Of a DNA stretch of 30,784 nucleotides, positions 18,257-25,318 are shown piece after piece. A program made the translations under genes and the position numbers. The stretch lies in NCBI RefSeq assembly GCF_900547205.1, contig NZ_URFY01000054.1, positions 1 to 30,784 of the forward strand. The letters run 5' to 3'. Under the pieces are notes generated by a model. That model worked only from the letters and a program-made list of their open reading frames with translations, did not search any database and was not told the origin of the DNA. Positions within the stretch are counted from its first letter, which is position 1, and the number at the start of each line of letters is the position of its first letter. The stretch comes from an uncultured Bacteroides sp. GTDB taxonomy: Bacteria > Bacteroidota > Bacteroidia > Bacteroidales > Bacteroidaceae.

Positions 18257-18949
18257 TTATCGCCTTTTCATATTCCGGAGAATGTCTTTAGTATCCTTGT
18301 CCACACGTAGAGATTCGATGGTTTTCTGCAAAGCCTTGTTGTAAGTCCAGCTGTCGAGCTTGCTGCGTTTCAGATACTCCATTGTTTTCTCCGGGAACTT
18401 GACAAAGCAAATAGATGTCATCCAAGCCATAGCCATCCGGGCGTAATAAGCTTCATGCTCGAATGAATCGGCATATGCCAACAGCGAATCTATATGTCCT
18501 TCATCCACAAAATGAAATAGCATGACGATACCAAAACGGATTTTAAACTCTTCCGGCGATTTCAGATAAGGCTGGATAAATTGCCATACTGTTTCTTTTC
18601 CCTTTCTTACTGCCGTTTTAAGTTCACCGCAGAAAATATCGCATACAGCCCAATTTTTAATCCGAGGGACAAACATCGTTATATATGTCAAGCGTTCCTC
18701 AAGTTCCATCTTTGCCAGGCCGATAATCATTCCTTGAAGCATCGTTTCTTCATAATAGGTCGTATCTGCTGTTTCTACAAATGTTCGCCAGCCCTCTTTT
18801 TTAGTCAGCTCTTTAGCCATTGTTCGCAGTTGAGGGATGCGTACTCCCAGGATGTTGTTAGCTCCGGGGATGAGAGATGCGTGAAATTCCCGATACTTGG
18901 TATCTGCTAAAGCTTGCAGTTCTTCTCGGATGTTTTCAGTTGTTACCAT
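18257..18949 (-). CDS. AlkD-like DNA alkylation repair protein
   Basis: A DNA glycosylase-type protein of the ALK/HEAT-repeat family (DNA_alkylation domain), which removes N3- and N7-alkylated purines. The 230-residue, all-helical protein carries W100 and D104 in NWAVCD, with the same spacing as the catalytic pair W109/D113 of Bacillus cereus AlkD. R138 and W176 may correspond to R148 and W187. The size fits the family (about 220-240). It has its own promoter just upstream and is separated from the regulator gene by a terminator, so it is probably expressed alone. Confidence 0.88.
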   Translation of the reverse strand: MVTTENIREELQALADTKYREFHASLIPGANNILGVRIPQLRTMAKELTKKEGWRTFVETADTTYYEETMLQGMIIGLAKMELEERLTYITMFVPRIKNWAVCDIFCGELKTAVRKGKETVWQFIQPYLKSPEEFKIRFGIVMLFHFVDEGHIDSLLAYADSFEHEAYYARMAMAWMTSICFVKFPEKTMEYLKRSKLDSWTYNKALQKTIESLRVDKDTKDILRNMKRR

Positions 18950-18972
18950 ATTCGTATAGTTGGTTGATTTTG

Positions 18973-18980
18973 CAAATGTA
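18973..18980 (-). promoter_or_regulatory. Predicted promoter (-7 box) of the AlkD-like gene
   Basis: The minus strand reads TACATTTG (exact TAnnTTTG), 23 bases before the ATG at 18949. It directly abuts the T-tract of the upstream gene's terminator, so terminator and promoter are packed into under 50 bp. Confidence 0.65.
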
Positions 18981-18981
18981 T

Positions 18982-19019
18982 AAAAAAAGAGTATGCCACC
19001 CGCGTTTATGGCATACTCT
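18982..19019 (-). terminator. Terminator of the hybrid regulator gene
   Basis: AGAGTATGCCA (18988-18998) pairs perfectly with TGGCATACTCT (19009-19019). On the minus strand the stem is followed by a run of seven T (18982-18988). It lies 16 nt after the stop of the regulator gene. Confidence 0.85.
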
Positions 19020-19035
19020 CTTTTACATTTTCATA

Positions 19036-20661
19036 TCATTGTTTTTTGATAATAGATTCGCTTGGTGTTATTCCGAAATGCTCTTTATATTTATGGCGGA
19101 AGTTCTTCAGATTCTTTAGTCCGATCTTTTCCGGAACTACATTTACCGAGCATTTTCCACTTTCAAGCAATTCACGCGCCTTTTCCATACGAATCCGGTA
19201 GATGAAGAATTTAGGTGCTTCCCCTGTTAGTGATTTCCATTTATTGAAGAAAGCGGTTCTGCTCATACATAGCTCGGAGGCGATGTCATCAATCGTAAGG
19301 TTCTCTTTATCTATATTTTCTACAATAAACTCTTTCACTTGATCGATAAAGGAATAGTCCATTTCACTCGAAGGTTTATCTTCCTTATCTTCCAGAAATT
19401 GTTCACCGAATACTTTTTGTAGGAACGAATGTCTGAGGAAACGGCTGTTCTTGATGAGTATGGACATTTCTATTTTTAGCTCCTCTATGTTGAAGGGGAT
19501 GTGTAGAAATGTATCAGCCATAGAAGCTTCTCTTTTCCTATGTTGATCGACGTCTATATGCGATCCGTAAAGAATGACCGGTATAATAGACATTTCTCTG
19601 GATGTTTTCAGCCTTGACGACAGTTCGATTCCACACATTCCTTGTAGCATGATGTCGCAAATCACGATGTCCGGGTATGACTCTTTGATGGAGGTTAATG
19701 CTTCCGACCCATTTCTAAAACTCTTCACCGTGAAATCCTCCTTTAGTCGTGCCTCCAGATACAGTCTGAAATCTTCATTGCTATCAGCAAGGATAATGAC
19801 AGGTTTGGTTGAACTTCTTTTTTGAGATGTTTTATGAAACAAAGTATCAATTTTCTGTTCTTTATGATTGTCGGCGATGTGTGTCATTGTGCGTTTGGAC
19901 TGTTCTTTGCCAGAGAATTTTACAGGGAATTGCAATGACACTGTTCGTTTTAGATTATTAATGAGAATCTCGCCTTTGCATAGTTTAATCAATCTTTTGC
20001 ATAGAGTGCTCTTCATCAGATTACTATTCACTGAATCGGTCAATTTTATTTTCCAATGCTCTTGTTTTAAAGAAAGAAACAATACAATATCCTTTCCCGT
20101 TTCGGCATCATCAATGGCATTCTTAACGAATTTCTCAATGAGAAGAGAGATTTTACTTGCGTCGAACCAAGCACTGCCATAACTAAATGTAGCTTCTATA
20201 TTTACTTTCAGAAGTCTGTTTGCCGCATATTCGTTGAGTGAATCAATTCTGTTTCTTACGAAGTTTCCCAATTCGTGTTCTACAATATCCATCTTCGTGG
20301 AATGTATGGATAATTGTTTCAAATTCATCAGTCTGACTAAATGCCCTTCAAGACAATCCATATTCCGAATGGCAACTAATAGTTCCTTCTTGATATTGTC
20401 CGGGCAACTGTCATAGCAAAGTGTTTTTAAAGGAGTATGAACCAGTGTGATAGGATTACGAATACTCTGGAAAGACTCTACAAAATACTGAGTTTTTTCT
20501 CTTAAGAAGTTTATTTCCTGGCGCATAGTCAGAAATCGGTGTAATAGCCAATAGAGAGAAATTCCTCCTGCCATTAATGGCAAAAGAATCCTTGATTGAA
20601 TATGAAGGTATGCAATTGAGGAAATAGAAACAAATAGCGACGTTGATATTAAGTATTTCAT
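19036..20661 (-). CDS. Degenerate hybrid two-component regulator (kinase-like, receiver-like, AraC HTH)
   Basis: From ATG 20661 the protein has 541 residues. Two hydrophobic helices (about 3-20 and 26-43) are followed by a DHp-like region (about 50-115), an ATPase-like region (about 125-250), a receiver domain (about 287-405) and a C-terminal AraC-type DNA-binding domain (about 440-541). Bacteroides hybrid regulators normally have a large periplasmic sensor; none is present. The phospho-accepting histidine of the H-box is Q65 (FQSIRNP where SHEFRTP is usual). No G1/G2 glycine boxes are recognisable. The receiver keeps D336 but has D-S at 293-294, G366 in place of Thr and I388 in place of the conserved Lys. 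The HTH looks intact. An upstream GTG (20688) would add nine residues. The target is unknown; the fuc operon lies next upstream. Confidence 0.82.
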   Translation of the reverse strand: MKYLISTSLFVSISSIAYLHIQSRILLPLMAGGISLYWLLHRFLTMRQEINFLREKTQYFVESFQSIRNPITLVHTPLKTLCYDSCPDNIKKELLVAIRNMDCLEGHLVRLMNLKQLSIHSTKMDIVEHELGNFVRNRIDSLNEYAANRLLKVNIEATFSYGSAWFDASKISLLIEKFVKNAIDDAETGKDIVLFLSLKQEHWKIKLTDSVNSNLMKSTLCKRLIKLCKGEILINNLKRTVSLQFPVKFSGKEQSKRTMTHIADNHKEQKIDTLFHKTSQKRSSTKPVIILADSNEDFRLYLEARLKEDFTVKSFRNGSEALTSIKESYPDIVICDIMLQGMCGIELSSRLKTSREMSIIPVILYGSHIDVDQHRKREASMADTFLHIPFNIEELKIEMSILIKNSRFLRHSFLQKVFGEQFLEDKEDKPSSEMDYSFIDQVKEFIVENIDKENLTIDDIASELCMSRTAFFNKWKSLTGEAPKFFIYRIRMEKARELLESGKCSVNVVPEKIGLKNLKNFRHKYKEHFGITPSESIIKKQ

Positions 20662-20687
20662 ATATGTATATTTATTTAATAACGTCA

Positions 20688-20895
20688 CTTGGTGAAATTG
20701 GCCATTCCTGTCTTTTGAGAAAAACGAGAAATAAGCATTAGTTCATATTTTCATGTCTGTGTATTGATATTTCATATAATGTGATCTCAGAATTATTTGT
20801 TCTTTGAGGGGGAGATCTCGAAAAGAGATTTGTTGTGTGAAGCTTAGATATTACGTTTTGAACTCTCTTTAAAAGGAATGGCAATTTCCTCCAAG
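20688..20895. repeat. Imperfect 22-nt inverted repeat flanking 164 bp upstream of the regulator
   Basis: Arms lie at 20688-20709 and 20874-20895. The reverse complement of the left arm begins AGGAATGGC and ends CAAG, as does the right arm. Between these ends both carry AATTTC, offset by a single-base indel, followed by a few differences. The left arm covers the alternative GTG start of the regulator. Such a pair could be two opposed binding sites or the ends of an invertible segment; the sequence alone does not decide. Confidence 0.45.
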
Positions 20896-20930
20896 CAACA
20901 AAAAATTATTGATCAATTCTTTTGTTTTTG

Positions 20931-21026
20931 ATGTTTAAGACAAATCCGGAAAAAAATATGTGGGGGGAGACCTTATATGAAGTGGGATACTATGCAATAG
21001 CATCCATATTAATAAAGCTTTCTTAG
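20931..21026 (+). CDS. Possible 31-residue small protein, uncertain
   Basis: An ATG frame that encodes MFKTNPEKNMWGETLYEVGY and then a short hydrophobic stretch (AIASILI) before TAG. The composition is more protein-like than the surrounding AT-rich DNA, with few rare residues and an amphipathic C-terminal half. No promoter box or ribosome binding site is convincing; an internal ATG exists at 20958. It could be a small membrane-associated peptide or chance. I do not recognise a family. Confidence 0.2.
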   Translation: MFKTNPEKNMWGETLYEVGYYAIASILIKLS

Positions 21027-21285
21027 GTTGCATATATAAATCATTCAACAATGTAAGCACGTATTTTTCACAATGATTATTATTTGGATTTGCGGGTAAA
21101 ATTACTGATTAGTTAACTAGATATATGATGTTTCGGACATAAAAAAGTAACGGTTTCTTATATGGTATCATAAAGTGGAAAGTAGGTGCAATAGCTTTCT
21201 GTATTTTAACAATATTGTGAACTTGCTTGTTGAGGTAGTATGTCGTTTTATGTTTTTATATATAGGTAATGTGTTGTTTTAGTTC

Positions 21286-21327
21286 AAAAAAAATAGTGAC
21301 GGTATCCCGACAAGATACCGTCACTAT
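21286..21327 (-). terminator. Terminator of the fuc operon (distal hairpin of a tandem pair)
   Basis: A perfect 14-bp inverted repeat (21293-21306 with 21314-21327) with a 7-nt loop. On the minus strand it is followed by a run of eight T (21286-21293), the textbook intrinsic terminator layout. It ends transcripts leaving fucP. Confidence 0.88.
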
Positions 21328-21336
21328 ATGTGATTG

Positions 21337-21371
21337 ATAGTGACGGTATGCCGACCGGATACCGTCACTAT
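21337..21371. terminator. Second, near-identical hairpin directly after fucP
   Basis: A perfect 13-bp stem (21337-21349 with 21359-21371) whose arms repeat those of the neighbouring hairpin base for base (AGTGACGGTAT and ATACCGTCACT); only the loops differ. It lies 13 nt after the fucP stop and lacks a T-tract on the minus strand, but has TTTT on the plus strand (21371-21374). Confidence 0.75.
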
Positions 21372-21384
21372 TTTATATTCGTTT

Positions 21385-22701
21385 CTACCAGTTCCTTTTT
21401 ACCGTACGATAACCATAGCCGATAATCACCAGGAAGCAGATAAATGGCAAAATGAATGATACATTTACTGCCGGGAAGTTACCAATCTCTTTTAGGTCGA
21501 TGATGCTGGCTTGCAATGGAGGAAGAACAGAGCCTCCCAAGATTGCCATGATAAGACCGGCTGCTCCGAACTTGGCATCGTCTCCCAAACCTTTCAGGGC
21601 GATTCCGTATATGGTGGGAAACATGAGAGACATACAGGCGGAAACTGCTACCAAGCAATATAATCCGTAGATATTTTGCAAGAAGATAGTCCCCATGGTG
21701 AAGATACCTCCGAAGACGGCAAGAATCATCAATAGTTTTCCGGCATTGAGATAGCGAAGGATAAACGTACAGATGAAACGGCTGACGCAAAAGATAATCA
21801 TTGCTATGATGTTATATTGCTGCGATAGCACTTCGGCACTCTTTTCGTCCATCCCATACTCCGGCGACATAAACAGGCGCGTTCCGTATTGGATAATAAA
21901 AGTCCAGCACATAATCTGTGCACCCACATAAAAGAATTGCGCAATCACTCCTTCGCGGTAACGAGTCTGGGTGAAGATGCGTTTTAGGGTAGGGAAGAAG
22001 TCTATCCGATGGTTCTGATCTCCGTTTTTAGGCATTTTTACGAAACGTATCACAAGCAGCATTGCCACGATGATAAGTCCGATAGCGAGGTAGGGGGCAA
22101 TCAGGATGGCAAGGTCGCTTTCCTTGATTGTCTGAAATTCGCTATCATTCAGTAGTGCACGTTCTTCGGTGCCCATCGGGTGTAATCTTGCTTGGATGAA
22201 GTTCATCGCTACATACATTCCAAGCAGTGAGCCCATCGGGTTGAAAGACTGGGCGAGGTTGAGCCGTCGCGTTGAGGTTTCTTCCGTTCCCATAGATAGG
22301 ATATAAGGATTACAACTCGTTTCGAGGAAGGAGAGTCCGCAGGTGAGGATGAAGTAGGCAATCAGGAACGGGTAATATTCGCCCGTCATTTTGGCGGGGA
22401 AAAACAGGAATGCTCCAAATGCATAGAGTCCAAGCCCCAACAAAACACCGGCTTTATAAGAGAATTTGCGGATAAATATGGCAGCCGGAAAAGCCATGGC
22501 GAAGTATCCTCCATAAAAGGCGACTTGAACCAATGCTCCGTCGGTGGCGCTCATCCTGAAGATTTTGGAGAATGCTTTTACCATCGGATTGGTGATGTCA
22601 TTCGCAAATCCCCATAAAGCAAAACAGGAGGTGATTAGGATAAAGGGAACAAGGTAGTTGATTCCGTCTTTTGACAGGATAGACTGCTTGGTGTGTTTCA
22701 T
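21385..22701 (-). CDS. fucP: L-fucose:H+ symporter FucP
   Basis: Imports L-fucose with a proton. The 438-residue MFS protein has about twelve hydrophobic helices and fits the length of E. coli FucP. The two acidic residues used for proton and sugar coupling there (D46 and E135) are matched by D35 in GFANDITNP and E127 in LSFLETSCNPY. The C-terminus ends in a short basic tail. It is the last gene of the fuc operon, 19 nt after the mutarotase gene, and is followed by two tandem hairpins. Confidence 0.95.
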   Translation of the reverse strand: MKHTKQSILSKDGINYLVPFILITSCFALWGFANDITNPMVKAFSKIFRMSATDGALVQVAFYGGYFAMAFPAAIFIRKFSYKAGVLLGLGLYAFGAFLFFPAKMTGEYYPFLIAYFILTCGLSFLETSCNPYILSMGTEETSTRRLNLAQSFNPMGSLLGMYVAMNFIQARLHPMGTEERALLNDSEFQTIKESDLAILIAPYLAIGLIIVAMLLVIRFVKMPKNGDQNHRIDFFPTLKRIFTQTRYREGVIAQFFYVGAQIMCWTFIIQYGTRLFMSPEYGMDEKSAEVLSQQYNIIAMIIFCVSRFICTFILRYLNAGKLLMILAVFGGIFTMGTIFLQNIYGLYCLVAVSACMSLMFPTIYGIALKGLGDDAKFGAAGLIMAILGGSVLPPLQASIIDLKEIGNFPAVNVSFILPFICFLVIIGYGYRTVKRNW

Positions 22702-22720
22702 GGTTATTTCTGATGTTTTT

Positions 22721-23113
22721 TTAAGTATTATATAAGTGGAACATTCTCTCCATCGGTTTCCATTTCTCAGCCGAACTCATTCCCGGAGCTGCTTGCTGGA
22801 AGACGGACATATATTTTTCCCATTCCTGTTGGCGGGGAAGCGTGTTCAGGCGTGCCATTGCCGTATCCCAATCGAATTCGACTGGAGTTTCGACAATCAT
22901 AAACAGGCGTGTGCCCAGAATATAAATTTCCATTTCCAGAATGCCTACTTCGCGGATGCCTGCAAGGATTTCAGGCCATGCTTCAGCTTTACTGTGCCGC
23001 TTTCGGTATTCGGCAATTAGTTCGGGAGAATCGCGCAAATCAAGCGTTTGGCAATAGCGTTTTACAGGACCGTCGTACGGCTGAACTTGGTAACCGGTTT
23101 TGGGTGTTTCCAT
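22721..23113 (-). CDS. fucX: L-fucose mutarotase, RhaM (DUF718) family
   Basis: Interconverts sugar anomers so that the isomerase receives its preferred form. The 130-residue protein belongs to the L-rhamnose mutarotase family, with the active-site histidine in EYRKRHSKAEAWPEI and the usual W-P-E. It is not related to E. coli FucU, the RbsD-type mutarotase of that fuc operon. Its place between fucK and fucP makes L-fucose the likely substrate (inference). The start is 7 nt after the fucK stop. The name fucX follows my memory of the B. thetaiotaomicron fucRIAKXP nomenclature. Confidence 0.88.
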   Translation of the reverse strand: METPKTGYQVQPYDGPVKRYCQTLDLRDSPELIAEYRKRHSKAEAWPEILAGIREVGILEMEIYILGTRLFMIVETPVEFDWDTAMARLNTLPRQQEWEKYMSVFQQAAPGMSSAEKWKPMERMFHLYNT

Positions 23114-23120
23114 ATAGTTT

Positions 23121-24554
23121 CTATTTTTTAGGGTGATATACTTGTGGGGTGATGCTACGACTCACAATTTCTCTTAGTTCACGGAGGTCTGCTATTTCTC
23201 CTTTAGCCATTGCTTGTGTCAGGATGTTACCTGTCGCAGTGGCTTCTACCGGACCTGCATACACAGGAATGCCGAGTGCGTCTGCTGTAAGCTGGTTGAG
23301 CAACTTATTTTGCGAACCTCCTCCGATAATGTTCAATTGGCGGATTGGAGCGGGGAGACAATGGTTCAGTTGTTCCACCGCTTGTTGGTATCTGAAAGCC
23401 AGTGATTGGAGCACGCACCTCACTATCTCAGCTTTACTTTGAGGAATATGCAAAGCATGGCTTCGGCAGTAATCGATAATTGCTGTTTCCATGCATTCCG
23501 GATTCATGAATACATCATCGTCTACAGGAATGATGGTGTCAATCTCCGCTTCGGCAGCTTGTGGGATAATGATATCATAACTTTGTTCTTCTCCGCACGT
23601 TTTCCATTCACTCATCAGGCGTTGCAGTATCCATAATCCTGTGATATTCTGCAAGAATCGGATTTTCCCGTTTACACCTCCTTCGTTGGTGAATTGAGCT
23701 TTCTGCGCTTCGTCGGTAAGTATGGGTTCGTCTACTTCCACTCCCAGTAATGACCAAGTGCCGGAACTGAGATAGGCTATAGTGTCCTCTTGCGTAGTGG
23801 GAACCGCAGCAACAGCACTGGCAGTATCGTGCGAGCCTACGGCTATTACGTCAACAGCTCCCAGGCCGGTTTCGCGGGCAATGTCTTCTTTCAATCTACC
23901 TCTTACAGTTCCCGGAAGAATGATTTCACCAAACAGATGTTCGGGAAGTCCGAGGGCGTGGATTGTATCCAGTGACCAGTTCCGGTTGCGTGCATCGAGC
24001 AATTCGGAGGTGGAGGCGATGCAATATTCATTATTTGCTACTCCCGTCAGGAAATAACTGAACAGGTCGGGCATGAACAGTAGTTGCCGGGCAACTTCCA
24101 ACTGTGCATCCTGACTTTGCTTCATACTATAGAGTTGAAACAGGGTATTGATAGCCATCACCTGAATACCTGTGGCGGCATAGTGCTGCTTTTCATTCAG
24201 AATCTTGAATACTTCTGCCGGCATTCCGTTGGTTCTTGCATCCCGATAGCAGACAGGGTTTCCCAGCAAATTTCCATCTTTGTCGATTAATCCGAAATCC
24301 ACTCCCCAAGTATCGATACCGATTCCTTTGACATTGTATCCTTTTTGTGCGGCTAGTTTCAATCCCGTCTTCATGTCTTCAAATAGGGCGGGAAAGTCCC
24401 AATAAACATGATTCCCGAGTTTGACTTGCCGATTGGAGAAGCGGTACACCTCTTCCAGTTCCAGCTTACCATGGAGAAGGAAGCCGGCGATAATCCGACC
24501 GCTTCCTCCTCCAAAGTCTGCTGCTAAATATCTATTTTTGATGTTGTCTTTCAT
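23121..24554 (-). CDS. fucK: L-fuculokinase (FGGY family, rhamnulokinase-like)
   Basis: Phosphorylates L-fuculose to L-fuculose-1-phosphate. The 477-residue protein has the FGGY kinase layout. The N-terminal phosphate-binding segment is AADFGGGSGRI, the middle carries GIDTWGVDFGLID, and GSHDTASAVAAVP and the adenosine-site segment NIIGGGSQNKLLNQ follow. It looks closer to rhamnulokinases than to E. coli FucK. The frame is open 39 codons further upstream into fucA, but that extension has no FGGY features, so ATG 24554 is the start, 17 nt after the fucA stop. The context defines the substrate. Confidence 0.92.
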   Translation of the reverse strand: MKDNIKNRYLAADFGGGSGRIIAGFLLHGKLELEEVYRFSNRQVKLGNHVYWDFPALFEDMKTGLKLAAQKGYNVKGIGIDTWGVDFGLIDKDGNLLGNPVCYRDARTNGMPAEVFKILNEKQHYAATGIQVMAINTLFQLYSMKQSQDAQLEVARQLLFMPDLFSYFLTGVANNEYCIASTSELLDARNRNWSLDTIHALGLPEHLFGEIILPGTVRGRLKEDIARETGLGAVDVIAVGSHDTASAVAAVPTTQEDTIAYLSSGTWSLLGVEVDEPILTDEAQKAQFTNEGGVNGKIRFLQNITGLWILQRLMSEWKTCGEEQSYDIIIPQAAEAEIDTIIPVDDDVFMNPECMETAIIDYCRSHALHIPQSKAEIVRCVLQSLAFRYQQAVEQLNHCLPAPIRQLNIIGGGSQNKLLNQLTADALGIPVYAGPVEATATGNILTQAMAKGEIADLRELREIVSRSITPQVYHPKK

Positions 24555-24571
24555 AGTATGTATCACGGATA

Positions 24572-25210
24572 CTATTTTGTTTTCTTTCCTAACACGTAGA
24601 TTTCCAGGTCTTCTATTTCTGCCGGTGTCAGTACTGAGTAGTCGCCTCCGGATTGAACGATGATGCGGCAAGCCATTTCAAAGAAAGTGGCCCGTTCGTA
24701 AACTTGGTCGAAATCTTTTCCGCATACCACCTGTCCGTGGTTGGTCAGCAAAACAGAGTTGTGCGTCAGCATGGCATCTACCACTGCCTTAGCCAATTCC
24801 GGTGAGCCGGGGCGATAATAAGGAATCACAGGGATTTCAGAACCTACGTGGCAAGGAATTTCTGCTGTCACATTAAAGTTCGTAGGCTTGTTTTTCATGC
24901 AGGAGATGGCTGTTGCATATTCCGACTGGAAGTGGAGAACCACATTCACATCCGGACGTTCGCGGAGAATCCCTAGGTGGAATGTACTTTCCATTGAAGG
25001 TTTCACGCCGTTGACGGGTGTTCCGCTGGCGATATTGCAAATAGATACTTTTTCTATGCCCAAGGTCGGAACCCAAGAGCCTGTGCCGGAAATCAGTGCT
25101 TCTTCACCGATTCTCCAAGAAAGGTTACCACTGCTGCAAAGCATAAGTTTAGCGTTTCCGTAGCGGTGTGCTTGTGCAATAAATTGCTCGATGTATTCGT
25201 TGGAAATCAT
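24572..25210 (-). CDS. fucA: L-fuculose-phosphate aldolase
   Basis: Cleaves L-fuculose-1-phosphate to dihydroxyacetone phosphate and L-lactaldehyde. The 212-residue class II aldolase (AraD/FucA fold) has the phosphate-binding segments SSGNLSWR and SGTGSWVP. The histidines of the metal site lie in VLHFQSEYA and LLTNHGQVVCG. E. coli FucA is of nearly the same length. A TTG 23 codons upstream keeps the frame open but runs into the intercistronic hairpin, so ATG 25210 is the start. Confidence 0.93.
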   Translation of the reverse strand: MISNEYIEQFIAQAHRYGNAKLMLCSSGNLSWRIGEEALISGTGSWVPTLGIEKVSICNIASGTPVNGVKPSMESTFHLGILRERPDVNVVLHFQSEYATAISCMKNKPTNFNVTAEIPCHVGSEIPVIPYYRPGSPELAKAVVDAMLTHNSVLLTNHGQVVCGKDFDQVYERATFFEMACRIIVQSGGDYSVLTPAEIEDLEIYVLGKKTK

Positions 25211-25225
25211 AACATTTCTGTTTAA

Positions 25226-25277
25226 GCCGTTAGTAGTGGGAAGCTGTTTTAACGGGGGCTTCCCACTATGAAACGGC
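25226..25277 (-). other. Intercistronic mRNA hairpin between fucI and fucA
   Basis: GCCGTT (25226-25231) pairs with AACGGC (25272-25277), and TAGTGGGAAGC (25234-25244) pairs with GCTTCCCACTA (25258-25268). Together they form a 17-bp stem with a small internal loop and a 13-nt apical loop. No T-run follows on the minus strand, so it is not a simple terminator. It fills most of the 108-nt gap between fucI and fucA. Confidence 0.7.
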
Positions 25278-25318
25278 AAAGTTAATTTATAAATTGATAT
25301 AGGACGAAAGTTTTTGTT

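Larger units (their letters stand above)
20662..21285. other. AT-rich intergenic region between the regulator and fucP
   Basis: About 620 bases without a clear gene. It holds the upstream region of the regulator, a long imperfect inverted repeat (20688-20709 and 20874-20895) and a possible 31-residue plus-strand ORF (20931-21026). The rest (21030-21280) is AT-rich with no structure that I can support. I found no exact TAnnTTTG box pointing toward the regulator. Confidence 0.6.

Noticed and set aside
24555..24671. 39-codon N-terminal extension of fucK inside fucA
   Set aside because: It is an out-of-frame reading of the fucA 3' end with no kinase features; MKDNIKNRYLAADFGGG starts at 24554.
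25211..25279. TTG-initiated extension of fucA
   Set aside because: The extra residues are encoded by the intercistronic hairpin and are absent from the aldolase family.
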